NCBI RefSeq assembly: GCF_011386835.1
Contig: NC_088794.1
Span: forward strand, 67,776,434-67,840,433
Length of the DNA: 64,000 nucleotides
From: Chrysemys picta bellii
Taxonomy: Eukaryota; Chordata; Testudines; Emydidae
Direction of reading: 5' to 3'
This document shows, piece by piece, positions 10,891-22,151 of this stretch. Below the pieces are notes generated by a model. The model saw only the letters and a list, made by a program, of their open reading frames with translations, was not told the DNA's origin and did not search any database. A program made the position numbers and the translations under genes. Every line of letters begins with the position of its first letter. Within the stretch, counting starts at the first letter, position 1.

Positions 10891-12215
10891 AGAATCATAG
10901 ATGCGTAGGACTGGAAGGGACCTTGAGATTTCATCTAGTCCACTCCCCTGCATTCATGGCAGGACTAAGTATTATCTAGACCATCCCTGACAGGTGTTTG
11001 TCTAACCTATTCTGAAAAATCTCCACTGATGGAGATTGTACAACCTCCATGGGCAATTTATTCCACAGTTTACCCACACTGACAGTTTAGAAATTTTTCC
11101 TCATGTCCAACCAAAACTGCCCTTGCTGCAATTTAAGCTCATTGCTTCTTGTCCTATCGTTAGTGGTTGAGGAGAACAATTTTTCTCCCTCCTCCTTGTA
11201 ACAACCTTTTATGTACTTGAAAACTGTTATCAGTTTACCCTATCAGTCTTCTCTTCTCCAGACTAAACAAACCCATATTTTTCAATCTTCCCTCATAGGT
11301 CACGTTTTCTAGACCTTTAATAGTTTTTGTTGCTCTTCTCTGGACTTTCTCCAGTTTGTCCACATCTTTCCTAAAATGTTGCACCCAGAACTGGACACAA
11401 CACTTCAATTGAGGTGTAATCAGTGCAGAGTAGAGCGGAAGAATTACTTCTTGTGTCTTGCTTACAACACTCCTACTAATTCATCACAGAATGATGTTTG
11501 CTTTTTTTTTTTGCAACGGTGTCTGTCGACTTATATTTAGCGGGTGATCCACTATGACCCCCAGATCCCTTTCCACAGTATTCCTTCCTAGGCAGTCATT
11601 TTCCATTTTCTATGTGTGCAACTGATTGTTCCTTCGTAAGTGGAGTAATTTGTATTTGTCCTTATTGAATTTCATCCTATTTACTTTAGATCATTTCTCC
11701 AGTTTGTCCAGACCTTTATCTAAATCATTGATGAAGATATTGAACAGAACTGGACTCAGAACTGATCCCTGCAGGACCCCACTCGTTATGTCCTTCCAGT
11801 TTGACTGTGAGCCACTGATTACTCTTTGGGAATGGTTTTCCAACCAATCATGCATCCACCTTATAGTAGCTCCATTTAGGTTGTATTTCCCTAATTAGTT
11901 TATGAGAAGGCCAAGACAATATCAAAAGCCTTACTAAAGTCAAGTTATATACCGCATCTACCGCTTCCCCCATCTACAAGGTTTGTTACCCTGTCAAAGA
12001 AAGCTAGTTGGTTGGTTTGACATGATTTGTTCTTGACAAATCCATGCTGACAGTTACTTATCACCTTATTGTCTTCTAGATGTTTGCAAATTGATTGCTT
12101 AATTATTTTCTCCATTATCTTCCAGGGTACTGAAGTTACGGTGACTTGTCTGTAATCCCTGGGTTGTCCTTACATTTATGGGTTACAACTGTATGTGAAA
12201 TATTAGCTTTTTTAC
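10891..12215 (-). mobile_element. CR1 LINE, long 3' part, minus strand
   Basis: Read on the plus strand, the block opens with tcatagaatcatagatgcg and tggaagggaccttgag, the reverse complement of a CR1 3' end. It continues without a break for 1.3 kb into the reverse-transcriptase C-terminal region (for example gaagatattgaacagaactgg). Many stops and indels make it non-functional. This is the longest uninterrupted CR1 in the window. Confidence 0.85.
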
Positions 12216-13795
12216 ATCTAAATTAAAACAGGTTGTTCATTCTACACAACTCAAATAATGTTAAGGACAATGAAATGTAATTTCTGTTGTCCTTTCAGCT
12301 CAAAACTCATTCTCAAACTTCAGTGGTCAACATTTTGTATGTGTGCGTTTTAGCATAAGAGACAAAAAGATGAGTTCATGTTGATACAGTTTCACTTATA
12401 GGAAAAAGTACATACCTGTAGGGATAACCATATTTAACAAGGAAAATGACATCAAACATTGTTACTCACTCAAAACAAAGTACCACAATTAATTTGTTCA
12501 AACAGAAGATCAGTAACCTCCTGTGAAGAGTTACTGGGCTCAAGTGCTATCAGACAGAATCTAGACAGGTTAAAAAGTAAAACAAGATTATTGCCATATC
12601 CAGGTCCCAGTAAGCACTGTCTGAAATTCTGTCTGCACTGCAGATATAAAACTGAACCATTTAAGTCTTGGGACATCCAGTGATTGTATTTTTCTTTCCA
12701 TTGGTATGGCTCATTTGCGCTGCTGCCTCTGTCTCTTCCTACTTACTTCAAGCACATATAGTCTAGAGGTCTGAGCACAGGGCTGTGTGCTATATACACC
12801 TGAATTTTAATCCTAACCCTGACTTTTGTAAACTCCCTGTGTCTCTGTTCTTCTAACCGTACAAAGGATGTAATGATGATTATCTACTCGATGGCGGTAT
12901 TGTGAAGATCAGTCAGTTAATGGTTGCACAACACCATGCAAGTGGTAATTATTTTGAAGCTGCAGTAAAGTGTGCTACTACTCCTTGTGTGGTGGGACCT
13001 TTTGCCTTGTTTATTATTATTATTTAACACTTTAAAAGCTCAGTCTCCTGCAGTGAAAGTCTGTCTTCCTGTCCTAGCTAGTGATGATAAGGCAAAAGAG
13101 CTACTTGCTAAACATGCCTGAAAACACAAGAGGACACATAGGTGACAAAGTCACGGGAATTAATGATGGCTAGATGGTGGGAATGTTACATTTATGAATC
13201 AGTTTAAAGAATCTGATGTACTCCAACTGACTATGTGTTTACTTGCAACCAAAATACAACTCCTCTATTATATTATTGTGAGTAAAACATCATTAAAGTT
13301 TACAGAGAGAAGGACACCCATGTGACGCTTTCATTTATTAGGATAGCTATTCCTCTCCATTTTGCATGGGTTGTTTTTTTAAACTATGGTATATTTATCA
13401 CTCAGGAAAAAAAAAGGACTTTGCTTCAGCTCCTTTTGCTTTGGTTGTCCACAAATATCCTAGCAAATGTGCTCTCTGGCAGGGATGTTCACTGATATAG
13501 GTTAATTTGAAGCAAATATTAGAGAATACGTGTGCTCAGCCAATTTCAAACTCGGGCTGAAAAGCTGATTCCAAGAGTTATGCTGATCGGGTGAGGGAAC
13601 AGAATCCCATCAAATCTCACCAATGTGGCTTCAGTGACTTGCCAACGTCACACAAGGAAATCTGTGGTAGAGCCGCACATTGAACCCAGGCTTCCTGTGT
13701 ATCAGAGTTCAATGTAAGCAGGTTACTCTATGCTTGTTTGATTGTTTATAGACATTAGAAAAATCCCTGCTTCACTGTATCAGCCCAGTCTCAGG
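12216..13795. other. Unassigned intergenic sequence with old repeat remnants
   Basis: No gene was recognised. About 12810-12960 and 13620-13740 (cagtgacttgccaacgtcac, ttgaacccaggcttcc) resemble MIR/L2-type remnants. Confidence 0.35.
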
Positions 13796-14090
13796 TTACG
13801 TCATCATGTCTATACATTGGGCGCTACAGTGGCATCTCTGTAGGGATGCCACTGTAACTATGCCATGTGGACTACAGCGAAGGAAGGTTTTTTCCCCATT
13901 ACTGTTCCACCTCCCTGACCAATGCTAGTTACACCTACAGAAGTATTTTTTCCATTGACTTAGCGGTGTCTATACTATGCATTATGTCAGAATAGCTGTG
14001 GTGCTCAGGGGGTATGGATTTTTCACACCCCTGACTGCCGTACTTATTTCGACCTAAATTTTAAGTATAGACCAGGCTTATGTCAGGTCT
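13796..14090. mobile_element. MITE-like element with gtctatac ends
   Basis: The element begins near catgtctatacattgggcgc and ends near taagtatagaccaggctta, so gtctatac is repeated inverted at the two ends. A second internal hairpin (cagtggcatctctgtaggg / tgccactgta) is visible. It matches by eye a non-autonomous element common in turtles and crocodilians. No coding sequence is present and no target duplication was resolved. Confidence 0.5.
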
Positions 14091-14219
14091 ATATTACACA
14101 CAAAACATTTAAATTAATGAGCGTGAGAATGCCTTGCTCTTACAGGTCTTACTCATCCTTTGTTTCTTTTGTTTTTTATTCTGGAACATTTCCGATGGAG
14201 GAGAGGAATTAATGTGAGC

Positions 14220-14749
14220 TCATTTATTTTCAGTAAGTCTTAGAGGACTGGGGAATTTCCAGAAGACTGGAAGAAAGCTCATGTTGTGACAATTTTAAAA
14301 AAGGGTACATGACATGACTCAGTTAAATATAGGCCTGACAGCAGTCCTGGGCAAGATAATGGTGTGGCTGATATGAGACTCGATTAATAATGAACTAAAG
14401 GAGTGTAATATAATTAATGCAGATCAACATAGGATTATGGAAAATAGATCATGTCTAACTAATGTAATCTCATTAAAAAGTTATCATATGTTTTGTGTTA
14501 CATCAGGTGTTGATCTTCTGTAAGGTGTTTGACTTGGTATGCATGACATTTTTGATTAAAAAATTAGATCGATATAAAATGGATTAAAAGCTGGCTGACT
14601 GATAGTTCTCAAAATGTAACTGTAAACAGAATCATCATTTACTGGGTCTGTTTCCAGTGGGGTCCCACAGGGACTGGTTCTTGGCCCTACGCTATTTAAC
14701 ATCTTTATTAATGACCTGGAAGGAAACCATCACTGATAAAGTTTGCAGA
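14220..14749 (+). mobile_element. CR1 LINE reverse-transcriptase fragment, 5' of an inserted transposon
   Basis: Decayed reading frames encode reverse-transcriptase motifs. The stretch near 14655-14720 translates to a VPQG...[14 protein letters not shown] motif, typical of CR1. The copy stops abruptly at gtttgcagataa and resumes at 16954 with taacacaaaaattgg. Removing the intervening element therefore restores one continuous LINE. Confidence 0.78.
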
Positions 14750-15099
14750 TAACACTGGTCTACAATTTTTGAGAAGTCGTCTACTTCAGAGATAAAATGT
14801 GCTATTTATTATGTATTTTGATGTGCTAAATTCAAATATGACAATTAAAACAACTGATTGGCTACTGTTTCTAAGATATTTAAGTTTTTACATTTTATGT
14901 CTATGTATATTGTGTAGATAGTTGAGTTTTAATCATAAATTGTAAACCTAGGTCTTTTCATGTGTTTATGGTTGCTTTACATGATAATATTTCACTTGTC
15001 CTGTTTATGTAACACTTTAAAAATCAGCAAAAGGGCATTTATAAATAAAATTGATTTTGAAAACAAAAGGCAAAAAACTATTCTGTACATAGTTTAGTC

Positions 15100-16443
15100 C
15101 TATTCAGTGTCTACTCGGCGCCTCTTGGCTTGTCTCTTGTAATCATTAAATGGAGCATGTCTTGTCACTGTCCAGCAATAGTCTGCAAGCATTGATGGGC
15201 TCCATTTGCCCTGATAGCCTTTCTCCATTGTTGCAATGTCCTGGTGAAATCGCTCGCCGTGCTTGTCGCTCACTGCTCCACAGTTCGGTGGAAAAAAATC
15301 TAGATGAGAGTGCAAAAAGGGTGGTAACAAAATCGTCCTTGATTCAACAAGTGGTGGATGCTGAACACTTTTCCTCCCAGGCTCCAATGACTGTCGGAGT
15401 GGCCAATCTTTCTTGATGTAGTGGGAATCTCTTGCACGACTATCCCATTCGCAGAGAAAACAGCAGTACTTTGTGTATCCAGTCTGCAGACCAAGCAAGA
15501 GAGCAACAACCTTCAAATCGCCACAAAGCTGCCACTGATGTTGGTCACAGTTTATGCACCTCAAAAGTTGTTTCATGTTGTCATAGGTTTCCTTCATATG
15601 GACTGCATGATCAACTGGAATTGATGGCAAAACATTGCCATTATGCAGTAAAACAGCTTTAAGACTCGTCCTCGATGAATCAATGAACAGTCTCCACTCA
15701 TCTGGATCGTGAACGATGTGGAGGGCTGCCATCACACCATCGATGTTGTTGCAGGCTACAAGATCACCTTCCATGAAGAAGAATGGGACAAGATCCTTTT
15801 GACGGTCACAGAACATGGAAACCCTAACATCACCTGCTAGGAGATTCCACTGCTGTAGTCTGGAGCCCAACAGCTCTGCCTTACTCTTGGGTAGTTCCAA
15901 ATCCCTGACAAGGTCATTCAGTTCACCTTGTGTTATGAGGTGTGGTTCAGAGGAGGAGGATGGGAGAAAATGTGGGTCCTGTGACATTGATGGTTCAGGA
16001 CCAGAAGTTTCATCCTCTTCCTCTTCTTCGTCTGACTCAAGTGAGAATGATTCTGGTGCATCAGGAACCGGCAGTCCTTCTCCGTGGGGTACTGGGCGTA
16101 TAGCTGATGGAATGTTTGGATAATGCACAGTCCACTTTTTCTTCTTTGACACACCGTTCCCAACTGGATTGCTGGTATGATCTGTTGGCTCTCTCCAAAT
16201 CATTGGCACTGCAAAAGGCATAGATTTCCTTTTCCTGTTCAACCACTGGCGAAGATTTGTTGCACAAGTGTTGCAGCATATGTGTGGGGCCCACCTCTTG
16301 TCCTGATCTCCAATTTTGCAGCCAAAATAAAGGTGATAGGCTTTCTTAACCATAGTGGTTATACTGCGCTTTTGTGATGCAAAAGTAATTTCACCACAAA
16401 CATAGCAGAAGTTATCTGCACTGTTCACACAAGTACGAGGCAT
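15100..16443 (-). CDS. Transposon-encoded 447-aa protein of an unnamed animal family (putative transposase, internally deleted)
   Basis: The frame is fully open, which is striking beside the decayed LINE around it. The N-terminus has paired cysteines (C13/C16, C57/C60), probably zinc-binding. A glutamate/aspartate-rich linker lies at about 138-145. Then come FIDSSRTSLKAVLLHNG (D255), LCGDLKVVALLLGLQ (D309), a second cysteine group CCFLCEWDSR (327-336) and HGERFHQD (E397), followed by a basic C-terminus. I recognise the family from many multicopy hypothetical proteins in arthropods, cnidarians and vertebrates. No function is established to my knowledge. D255, D309 and E397 are candidates for a DDE (RNase H-fold) triad, which is inference. 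At residues 375/376 (near base 15318) the text jumps from ILLPP to FLHSHLDFF. Relatives, as I recall them, have well over 100 residues there, so this copy appears to carry an in-frame deletion. The start is the ATG at 16441-16443. Confidence 0.7.
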   Translation of the reverse strand: MPRTCVNSADNFCYVCGEITFASQKRSITTMVKKAYHLYFGCKIGDQDKRWAPHICCNTCATNLRQWLNRKRKSMPFAVPMIWREPTDHTSNPVGNGVSKKKKWTVHYPNIPSAIRPVPHGEGLPVPDAPESFSLESDEEEEEDETSGPEPSMSQDPHFLPSSSSEPHLITQGELNDLVRDLELPKSKAELLGSRLQQWNLLAGDVRVSMFCDRQKDLVPFFFMEGDLVACNNIDGVMAALHIVHDPDEWRLFIDSSRTSLKAVLLHNGNVLPSIPVDHAVHMKETYDNMKQLLRCINCDQHQWQLCGDLKVVALLLGLQTGYTKYCCFLCEWDSRARDSHYIKKDWPLRQSLEPGRKSVQHPPLVESRTILLPPFLHSHLDFFPPNCGAVSDKHGERFHQDIATMEKGYQGKWSPSMLADYCWTVTRHAPFNDYKRQAKRRRVDTE

Positions 16444-16580
16444 CTCTGCTCACTTTGGCTAAACAGAAATGTATCCCTTTGCAAAATCAAACACTGACAA
16501 ATAAGAGAGCACGACACTGTATGATTTTTAGAGCTGATATATGGCAATTTGTTCAGCAGAGTGATGTAAGCTTCGTTATG

Positions 16581-16662
16581 ATTGCATCATCCATGACTTC
16601 TAGGAATAACATGATGCAATTCATATCATGTATGACGCAATACCAGCTTCAGATTGCATCAT
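16581..16662. repeat. Four copies of a 10-bp subterminal motif, both orientations
   Basis: ATTGCATCAT occurs at 16581-16590 and 16653-16662. Its inverse ATGATGCAAT is at 16611-16620, and a one-base variant ATGACGCAAT is at 16632-16641. They lie upstream of the start codon inside the transposon, about 290-370 bp from its right end. Repeated short subterminal motifs are typical transposase-binding arrays in some DNA transposons. That role here is inferred. Confidence 0.6.
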
Positions 16663-16956
16663 TCATTGTTTTGCCTAAAAAGCAAGTACTGTCCAAACCC
16701 AGTCATAGATTTATTCATAGATCCAGTCAAAGATGTATTTTAGTCATTTCTGGTTTAAATTGAGATCCCTTCCCTTTATAACTCACTTATCCTCTGCCAT
16801 TCCCAAGTCAAGGGTCGTATATACTGACCCAATAGCATATCTTGAAAACTAGAGCCAATCAACAATTTTAAGCATCATTTTCGTTCTCAGTGACCCAGAA
16901 TTAGTAAAGTTTGACTACATTTATTTCAGAAGCATTTTGGCTGTAGAGCAGTGTAA

Positions 16957-17675
16957 CACAAAAATTGGGGAAGTGGTAAATAATGAAGAGGTCACGGATT
17001 CAGAGTGATCTAGATTGCTTTGTAAACTGGGCACATGCAAACAATATGTATTTTAACTTTAAATAAAATAAAAGGCTACAAGAGTTAATGCGATCTTGGG
17101 ATACATAAACAGGGGAATCTCGAGTAGGAGTAGTTAGGATATTTTACCTCTGTGTTTGGCATTGGTGAGACCATTGCTGGAATACAATGTCCAGTTCTGG
17201 GGCCTACAATTCAAGAAGGATGTTGCTAAACTGGAGAGGGTTCAGAGAATGATTAGAAAACATGCCTTGTAGTGATAGACTCAGGGAGCTCAATCTATTT
17301 AGCTCAATGAAGAAAAGGTTAAGGTGACTTAATTACAGTCGATAAGTACTTACCCGGGGAACAAATATTTAATAATGGGTTCTCCAGTCTAGCATAGAAA
17401 GGCATAACACAATCCAATGGCTGGAAGTTAGAGATAGACAAATTCAGCCTGGAAATAAGGTGTAATTTTAACGCTGAAAGTAGTTAATCATTGGAACAAT
17501 TTACCAAGGGTCATGGTGGATCACTGTCACTTTTTAAATCAAGATAGGATGTTTTTCTAAAAGATATCATCTAGGAATTATTTTGGGGGAAATTCTATGT
17601 CCTGTGCTATACAGGAGGACAGACTAGATGATCACAATGGTCCCTTTTGGTCTTAGAATCTATGAGCTCATACCA
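16957..17675 (+). mobile_element. CR1 LINE 3' end, 3' of the inserted transposon
   Basis: This continues the LINE interrupted at 14749, including caattcaagaaggatgttgc and ctggagagggttcagagaatg, and ends with tagatgatcacaatggtccc and a cttagaatctatgagc tail. It is homologous to 3260-3833. Confidence 0.8.
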
Positions 17676-20295
17676 CTTACATGTATAACAATAATTTTCA
17701 AGACCGCTATTTTTTCTCTCCAGGAAGAGCAGAGCAGAATGTGTTTATGAGCAAGGATGCTCATGCATGGCAGCAGGAACTCTGAGGTCATTCTTTCCCT
17801 GTCCTAAACAAGAGACTGACAGTGGTGCCAAAATTGCTTGCTGGAGAACATAGACTACCATGCTCCTCAACCACATCAAAGGTGACTGGGACAATTGCTT
17901 TGGTCCAAACAGCACCATAGATTTATTGACTGCATCTTTCATGGATAAATGAAAATGCATGAAGACAGTAGGTCAGCTTTTGAGGATCATAGACTCTTCA
18001 TCATGTCCTGGCAAAGCAGACCTGGTAACGAAAGCAAAACTGGCAGCATGTTTGCTAAGATGGTATTTTTTAGACAAATACAAAAGATCAGCTACCTAAA
18101 CAGGATTTGGCAACTGTTTTGTCTTGTGTGTTATTTCATCTGCCAAGGAGAACTGGGCTATTGATCATGCCAAATGGACCATCTCCATATGTAGCCACTG
18201 TCTGTGCTAAAATTAAAAGGTAAGAGAAGACAGTAATAACACTTAATAATATTTTACATGTATATAATGCCTTTTGTCCAAGAATAAAAAAACACTTGAC
18301 TCCTCAAAGCATTGTTTAGCAGATGGGAAAATTGAGCTGTAGAGAGGTCAAGTGACATGCCCAAGGTCATGTAAGGTGTCAGTGACAGAGTTACAAATAT
18401 CCCTGCCTGTCCTGTGTTCTAATCACTGAGCTGTAATCTCTTTATTAGATTACTCTCCTGTCATAGGATGACTTGGTCCACTGCCCTGTGTGATTGCTCC
18501 AGAAGAGATATGGAAGGGAATTCTGAGCTGAGAAAGGGGTTCATGAGTTAATGGGCAAGTGCGGGCTCTATTATTCTCACCTACAGTGTGTCAGGCTCAG
18601 GAGTTAAAGGAAGGAGTTCAGGGCAGTTAGGAGGGAGACTGTATGTCTGAAGTTTTTACTGGGTGAGAGAGAGGTTTCAGGAACCAGGAAGAAGCTGCAG
18701 GAAGGAGGGTTAGCTTCTTGTTTCCCCGACAGGAGGTGAGACTTGAGAGAGCCATCCATGCGAGTCATTGTTCTGAAAAAAGGTGGCAAACTTGAAGGGA
18801 AGTGAAAGAGGTTTGGAAAGCTCAAGCCCGTAAGGGCCAGGAGTTGTATCTTTGTTTGGTTAGGAGGTGGTTTGTCAAGGAGTTTTGCCAAGGGGAAATG
18901 CTGTGTGTCACTGTTCTGGGCAGTGATCTAACTTCAATATTATTTGACCCCCATTACATAGTGTCTGAGTACCCCACCATCTCTGTCCCCACAACACCCC
19001 TGTGAGGTAGCAGGTAAAGTACTATCACCATTTCACAAATGAAGGATAGGAAGGTTTACCCAAACTTGTGGGAAAGCAGAGAATTGAACGATGGTTTTCT
19101 GAGAGCCAGGAAAGCACCCTAACCAGTGACCCATCTTTCCACTAGCACAGAGCCATGGATGATATCACCAGGATGCCTCATGAACACTGAGCACTAGGAT
19201 GTATTTGGCCCTCCACTTCCATGTGTATGAAATGTCTGTTACAGTACAATGTGCAGGCTTTAGTTTCTTAAAGGATATCTTCATTATTAAAGTTGTGGCC
19301 CCTTTTTTTAAGGGAATTTTCTGCAAGCTGAGTCCCCCTGTCCCCAAACTGATGCAGATTTCTCAACATGAAACAGCTGAGAGGTCCCCATAAGGTCCCA
19401 CTTCAAATGCCCCTACCCTACTTTAGAGGGGCAGTTCCTATTTCCTTGAATATAAATAGCAAAGATACAAACAATAAATATTCAAAAAACATGCCAAGTT
19501 GCTATTAAACGTAAGTAATATAAACCCACTTCTGTCCCAGGGTGAGCAAATCTATCCAAGTTACCATATAAGTGATTGCAGCTTAGTGATACTAGATTTG
19601 CTTAAACCAAAGGTTGTGCGTATTTTAAGCTTAAACTCAGTGAGGAAGCCAAATTGCTTCCAGACTCAGATGGATAACTTTGCCATTAATGCAACTGGTA
19701 CGATCAAAGCAAAATGAGCAGTTTAGCAGCCATTTCTTTCAATGTGCCTTTTATTGTGTTGTGATTTGGTTAGTTTGTGTGATCAGTAGCACCACAACCA
19801 CAGTGCTCTCAAAATACCAGAATTTAATATTATATAAAGCAGGGCAACGGAGCTGCCTGAAAAACAGATATCCTACAATAAGCCACTAGATGGAAGCCCT
19901 GTCCCATCATGCACAGTTCATAACCAAGGGATGCAGAAGCCAGCCAAGCCTATTTTACTGGGTAAGAAACATTCTTTGTGGACTATGGGTCTCATCCAAA
20001 ACCCATTCATGTTAATAGGAGTCTTCATTGGTACACTGGGTTTTGGATTAGGCCTTGTATTGAGAAACTCTGTGGGCACTGTTTTTTTGTTTTTGTTTTT
20101 GTTTTAATCTAATTTGCAAGATAATCCTTGGCTTCAACTTCAAATCTCTGCATGTCTATTAAATCCCTCAATTATTAGTGAAGCAAAGCACCTTCGATTC
20201 TAGAGGAAGTCCTTTAGTGGCAGATGAAGCATAATTTAGAGGATAGTTTTCAGCATAGAAAATAAAAATTAGACTCCTTTAAAAATGTTTGTGTC
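17676..20295. other. Unassigned intergenic sequence with MIR/L2-like remnants
   Basis: No gene was recognised. Old MIR-like remnants are visible at about 18300-18450 (aggtcaagtgacatgcccaa) and about 18985-19140 (caacacccctgtgaggtag, agagaattgaacgatgg). A short imperfect palindrome lies at 19985-20063 (catccaaaacccattcatg / gggttttggattagg). Confidence 0.4.
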
Positions 20296-20668
20296 ACAGT
20301 TGCCAACTTTCATGCGATAAATAAGCATCCTGATTTTCACAATAAGCCAAAAATCAAGCTAATCCCATTTCAAAACAAGGCCAAAACAAGCCAATCCCTA
20401 AGAACCCCAACACTCTATGTGACTAGATTCCCCCAGTGTGAAGTCTGGGTCTGTGGTGGGCCCGCTGTGCACCCCTGACTCTTCCCCTCCCCCCCCTTTG
20501 CCCCTGCTTGCCCCCCCCTTTTCCCTGCTTGCCGGGAGCCAGTCAGAAAAAAGAAGCAACAAGCTACAAGCCAAAAACTAGCCAACAAGCAACTCACAAG
20601 CCAATTAAGCCCAAAACAAGCCTAATTTTTGCATTTTTTCCCGCGGGTTTGCCATGTCTGGTTTGTGT
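20296..20668 (+). repeat. Dispersed repeat of unknown class, copy 1
   Basis: This shares long stretches with 49652-49988 on the same strand, for example caataagccaaaaatcaagc, gtggtgggcccgctgtgcac and gccaaaaactagccaacaag. It contains an AAGC-rich block and a C-rich block. No coding potential, target duplication or terminal repeats were found, so its class is unknown. Confidence 0.7.
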
Positions 20669-20919
20669 CTGCTTTTTCTTGTGAGTTGCTCAGGAACGGC
20701 TACTACTTCTATTACAGCAGATACTAGTGGCCCCACCTGAGACTGGGTCTCCGTTGTGCTCAGTGCTGCATGTAGACAGGAAGAGACAGTTCCAGTCGCT
20801 AAAATGTAGCTACTGTCAGTGTCACTCTTCCCAGCATTCCAGTCCATTGGCATGTTTGTGTACCAAAATGGTTCTATGAAGAGCCAGGTATGTCAGTATG
20901 CTTAATACCCAGGAGTGTT

Positions 20920-21110
20920 ACAATTAAATTAACAGGAGTACATATAGAGTACATATATGCATATAGAGTGCATCCAAAGAAGTGGGCTGTAGTGTCCACG
21001 AAAGCTTATGCTCTAATAAATTTGTTAGTCTTTAAGGTGCCACAAGTACTCCTGTTCTTTTTGCGGATACAGACTACACGGCTGCTACTCTGAAACCTAC
21101 AATTAAATTA
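20920..21110 (-). mobile_element. Turtle-type SINE, minus strand, with 12-bp TSD
   Basis: The reverse complement carries the same head as the other SINEs (ggtttcagagtagcagccgt). The plus strand reads gctactctgaaacc at its right end. Perfect duplications ACAATTAAATTA lie at 20920-20931 and 21099-21110. The 3' tail includes a short tagagtacatata duplication at 20944-20970. Confidence 0.88.
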
Positions 21111-21395
21111 GTCCATTTTTGTTTATTATCCGCTCTCCTTTGATGCAATAAGGAAGTCTAGAGGCAACATGCATCTATTTCTGCCAATTGTCTTGAATTT
21201 CCTCGTCGTCATTAATTACCCCAGAGTGATGCCTGGCATGTTCTGGAATTATGTTATTCTTCTTGGGCCCAGTCCTGCAACAGTGAGAGAAGCCTGAGCA
21301 ACTGGGCTTTGGTCACACGCAAAAGGGTTAAAGCTCAGCAGGGCTCTGGGTAGGAATTCTTTGCCCCAGCTGGTGCTTTAATGCCAGTGCTCCTG
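21111..21395. other. Unassigned sequence left of the provirus
   Basis: No gene was recognised. The last four bases before the provirus, GGTA (21396-21399), form its target duplication. Confidence 0.4.
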
Positions 21396-21399
21396 GGTA

Positions 21400-21946
21400 T
21401 GTTAGAGCAACAGGTCAACTATTTGCTTATAAGCCCAGCTGTCATATCAGGAGCAACGGCTGTCTCTGCAAAATACCCGCTGCAGCCCTCTGTGCAACAA
21501 GATTATGCGATAAGACAAGGTGGCCAAACCACCAGCCTAGGTGAGACAGACAGGCACTGCTATTTTAGTCTAACACATATGCCTCAGAGTGGAGTGCAGG
21601 GGGGGAGAGAAAGGGGGTGCTAAGGAAAGAGGTGATAAGTTCAAGTAAAATGTTAAACCGCATCCTGTTATGTATCCATTCCCTTGTCTCTCTCTCTCAA
21701 TCTGCATACAAGGCCTTTTGAAATGTTCCTTCCGCATATACGTATCAGGTATGCATGCTAAGTTGTTTGTTGCTAGGTATAAAAAGGCTGCTCTGTACTT
21801 GTAAGGGGCTCTCTCTCTGGCATTAGCCGAGGAGAGCACCCACTCAGCTGACTGGTCAATAAAAACTTGAAGCCGTCTTCTAGACTCCCGTGCCTCCTTG
21901 GGGTAATTGGGCAGCTCCAGGGGGAAACGAGCCCATTTGGCTAACA
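21400..21946 (+). repeat. 5' LTR
   Basis: 547 bp, TGTTAGAG...GGCTAACA. A TATA box candidate TATAAAAA is at 21778-21785 and the polyadenylation signal AATAAA is at 21858-21863, about 80 bp apart, giving a short R region. It differs from the 3' LTR by one A/G substitution near 21611 and one extra TC in the CT-rich tract near 21690. Confidence 0.95.
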
Positions 21947-21947
21947 A

Positions 21948-21965
21948 TGGCACCCCAGATGGGAC
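21948..21965 (+). other. Primer-binding site, candidate tRNA-Arg(CCU)
   Basis: TGGCACCCCAGATGGGAC begins one base after the LTR, the normal place for the minus-strand primer. Its reverse complement ends in GCCA and matches, as I recall it, the 3' end of vertebrate tRNA-Arg(CCU). The position is certain. The tRNA identity is from memory. Confidence 0.7.
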
Positions 21966-22151
21966 TTCTCTCCCTGTAGAGGGCGCTGACCGGCGGCCGA
22001 GGGCGATCCTGAGGAGTGGCCACCTCGAGTTGTTGGTTTGCTCGGGCCTCAGATCGTCACAATCGGCCGGGGCGGCTGCGTCCTCTCTGAAGAGAACTCT
22101 GAAGGACACGGAAGCAAGACGGCTTCAGAAGGAGGGGAAGTCTGACTGCCG

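Larger units (their letters stand above)
14753..16953 (-). mobile_element. 2.2-kb DNA transposon nested in CR1 (CACTG ends, TAA duplication)
   Basis: The left end reads CACTGGTCTACA and the reverse complement of the right end reads CACTGCTCTACA. Similarity between the ends continues inward for roughly 130 bp (about 14753-14885 against about 16810-16953), with diverged blocks such as ttaaaa..tgattggct..aagatat. The direct repeat TAA (14750-14752 and 16954-16956) is the likely target duplication. The element carries one long open frame on the minus strand (15100-16443). A minus-strand AATAAA lies at 14805-14810, in the left terminal region, where the transcript would end. CACTG-type termini, a 3-bp duplication and repeated subterminal words fit the CMC/EnSpm group, but the superfamily assignment is inference. 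Confidence 0.72.

Noticed and set aside
21570..22109. 179-codon minus-strand frame across the 5' LTR and leader
   Set aside because: It is antisense to the LTR and primer site and has no recognisable domain. The corresponding frame in the 3' LTR is shorter because of the TC indel, so I treat it as chance.
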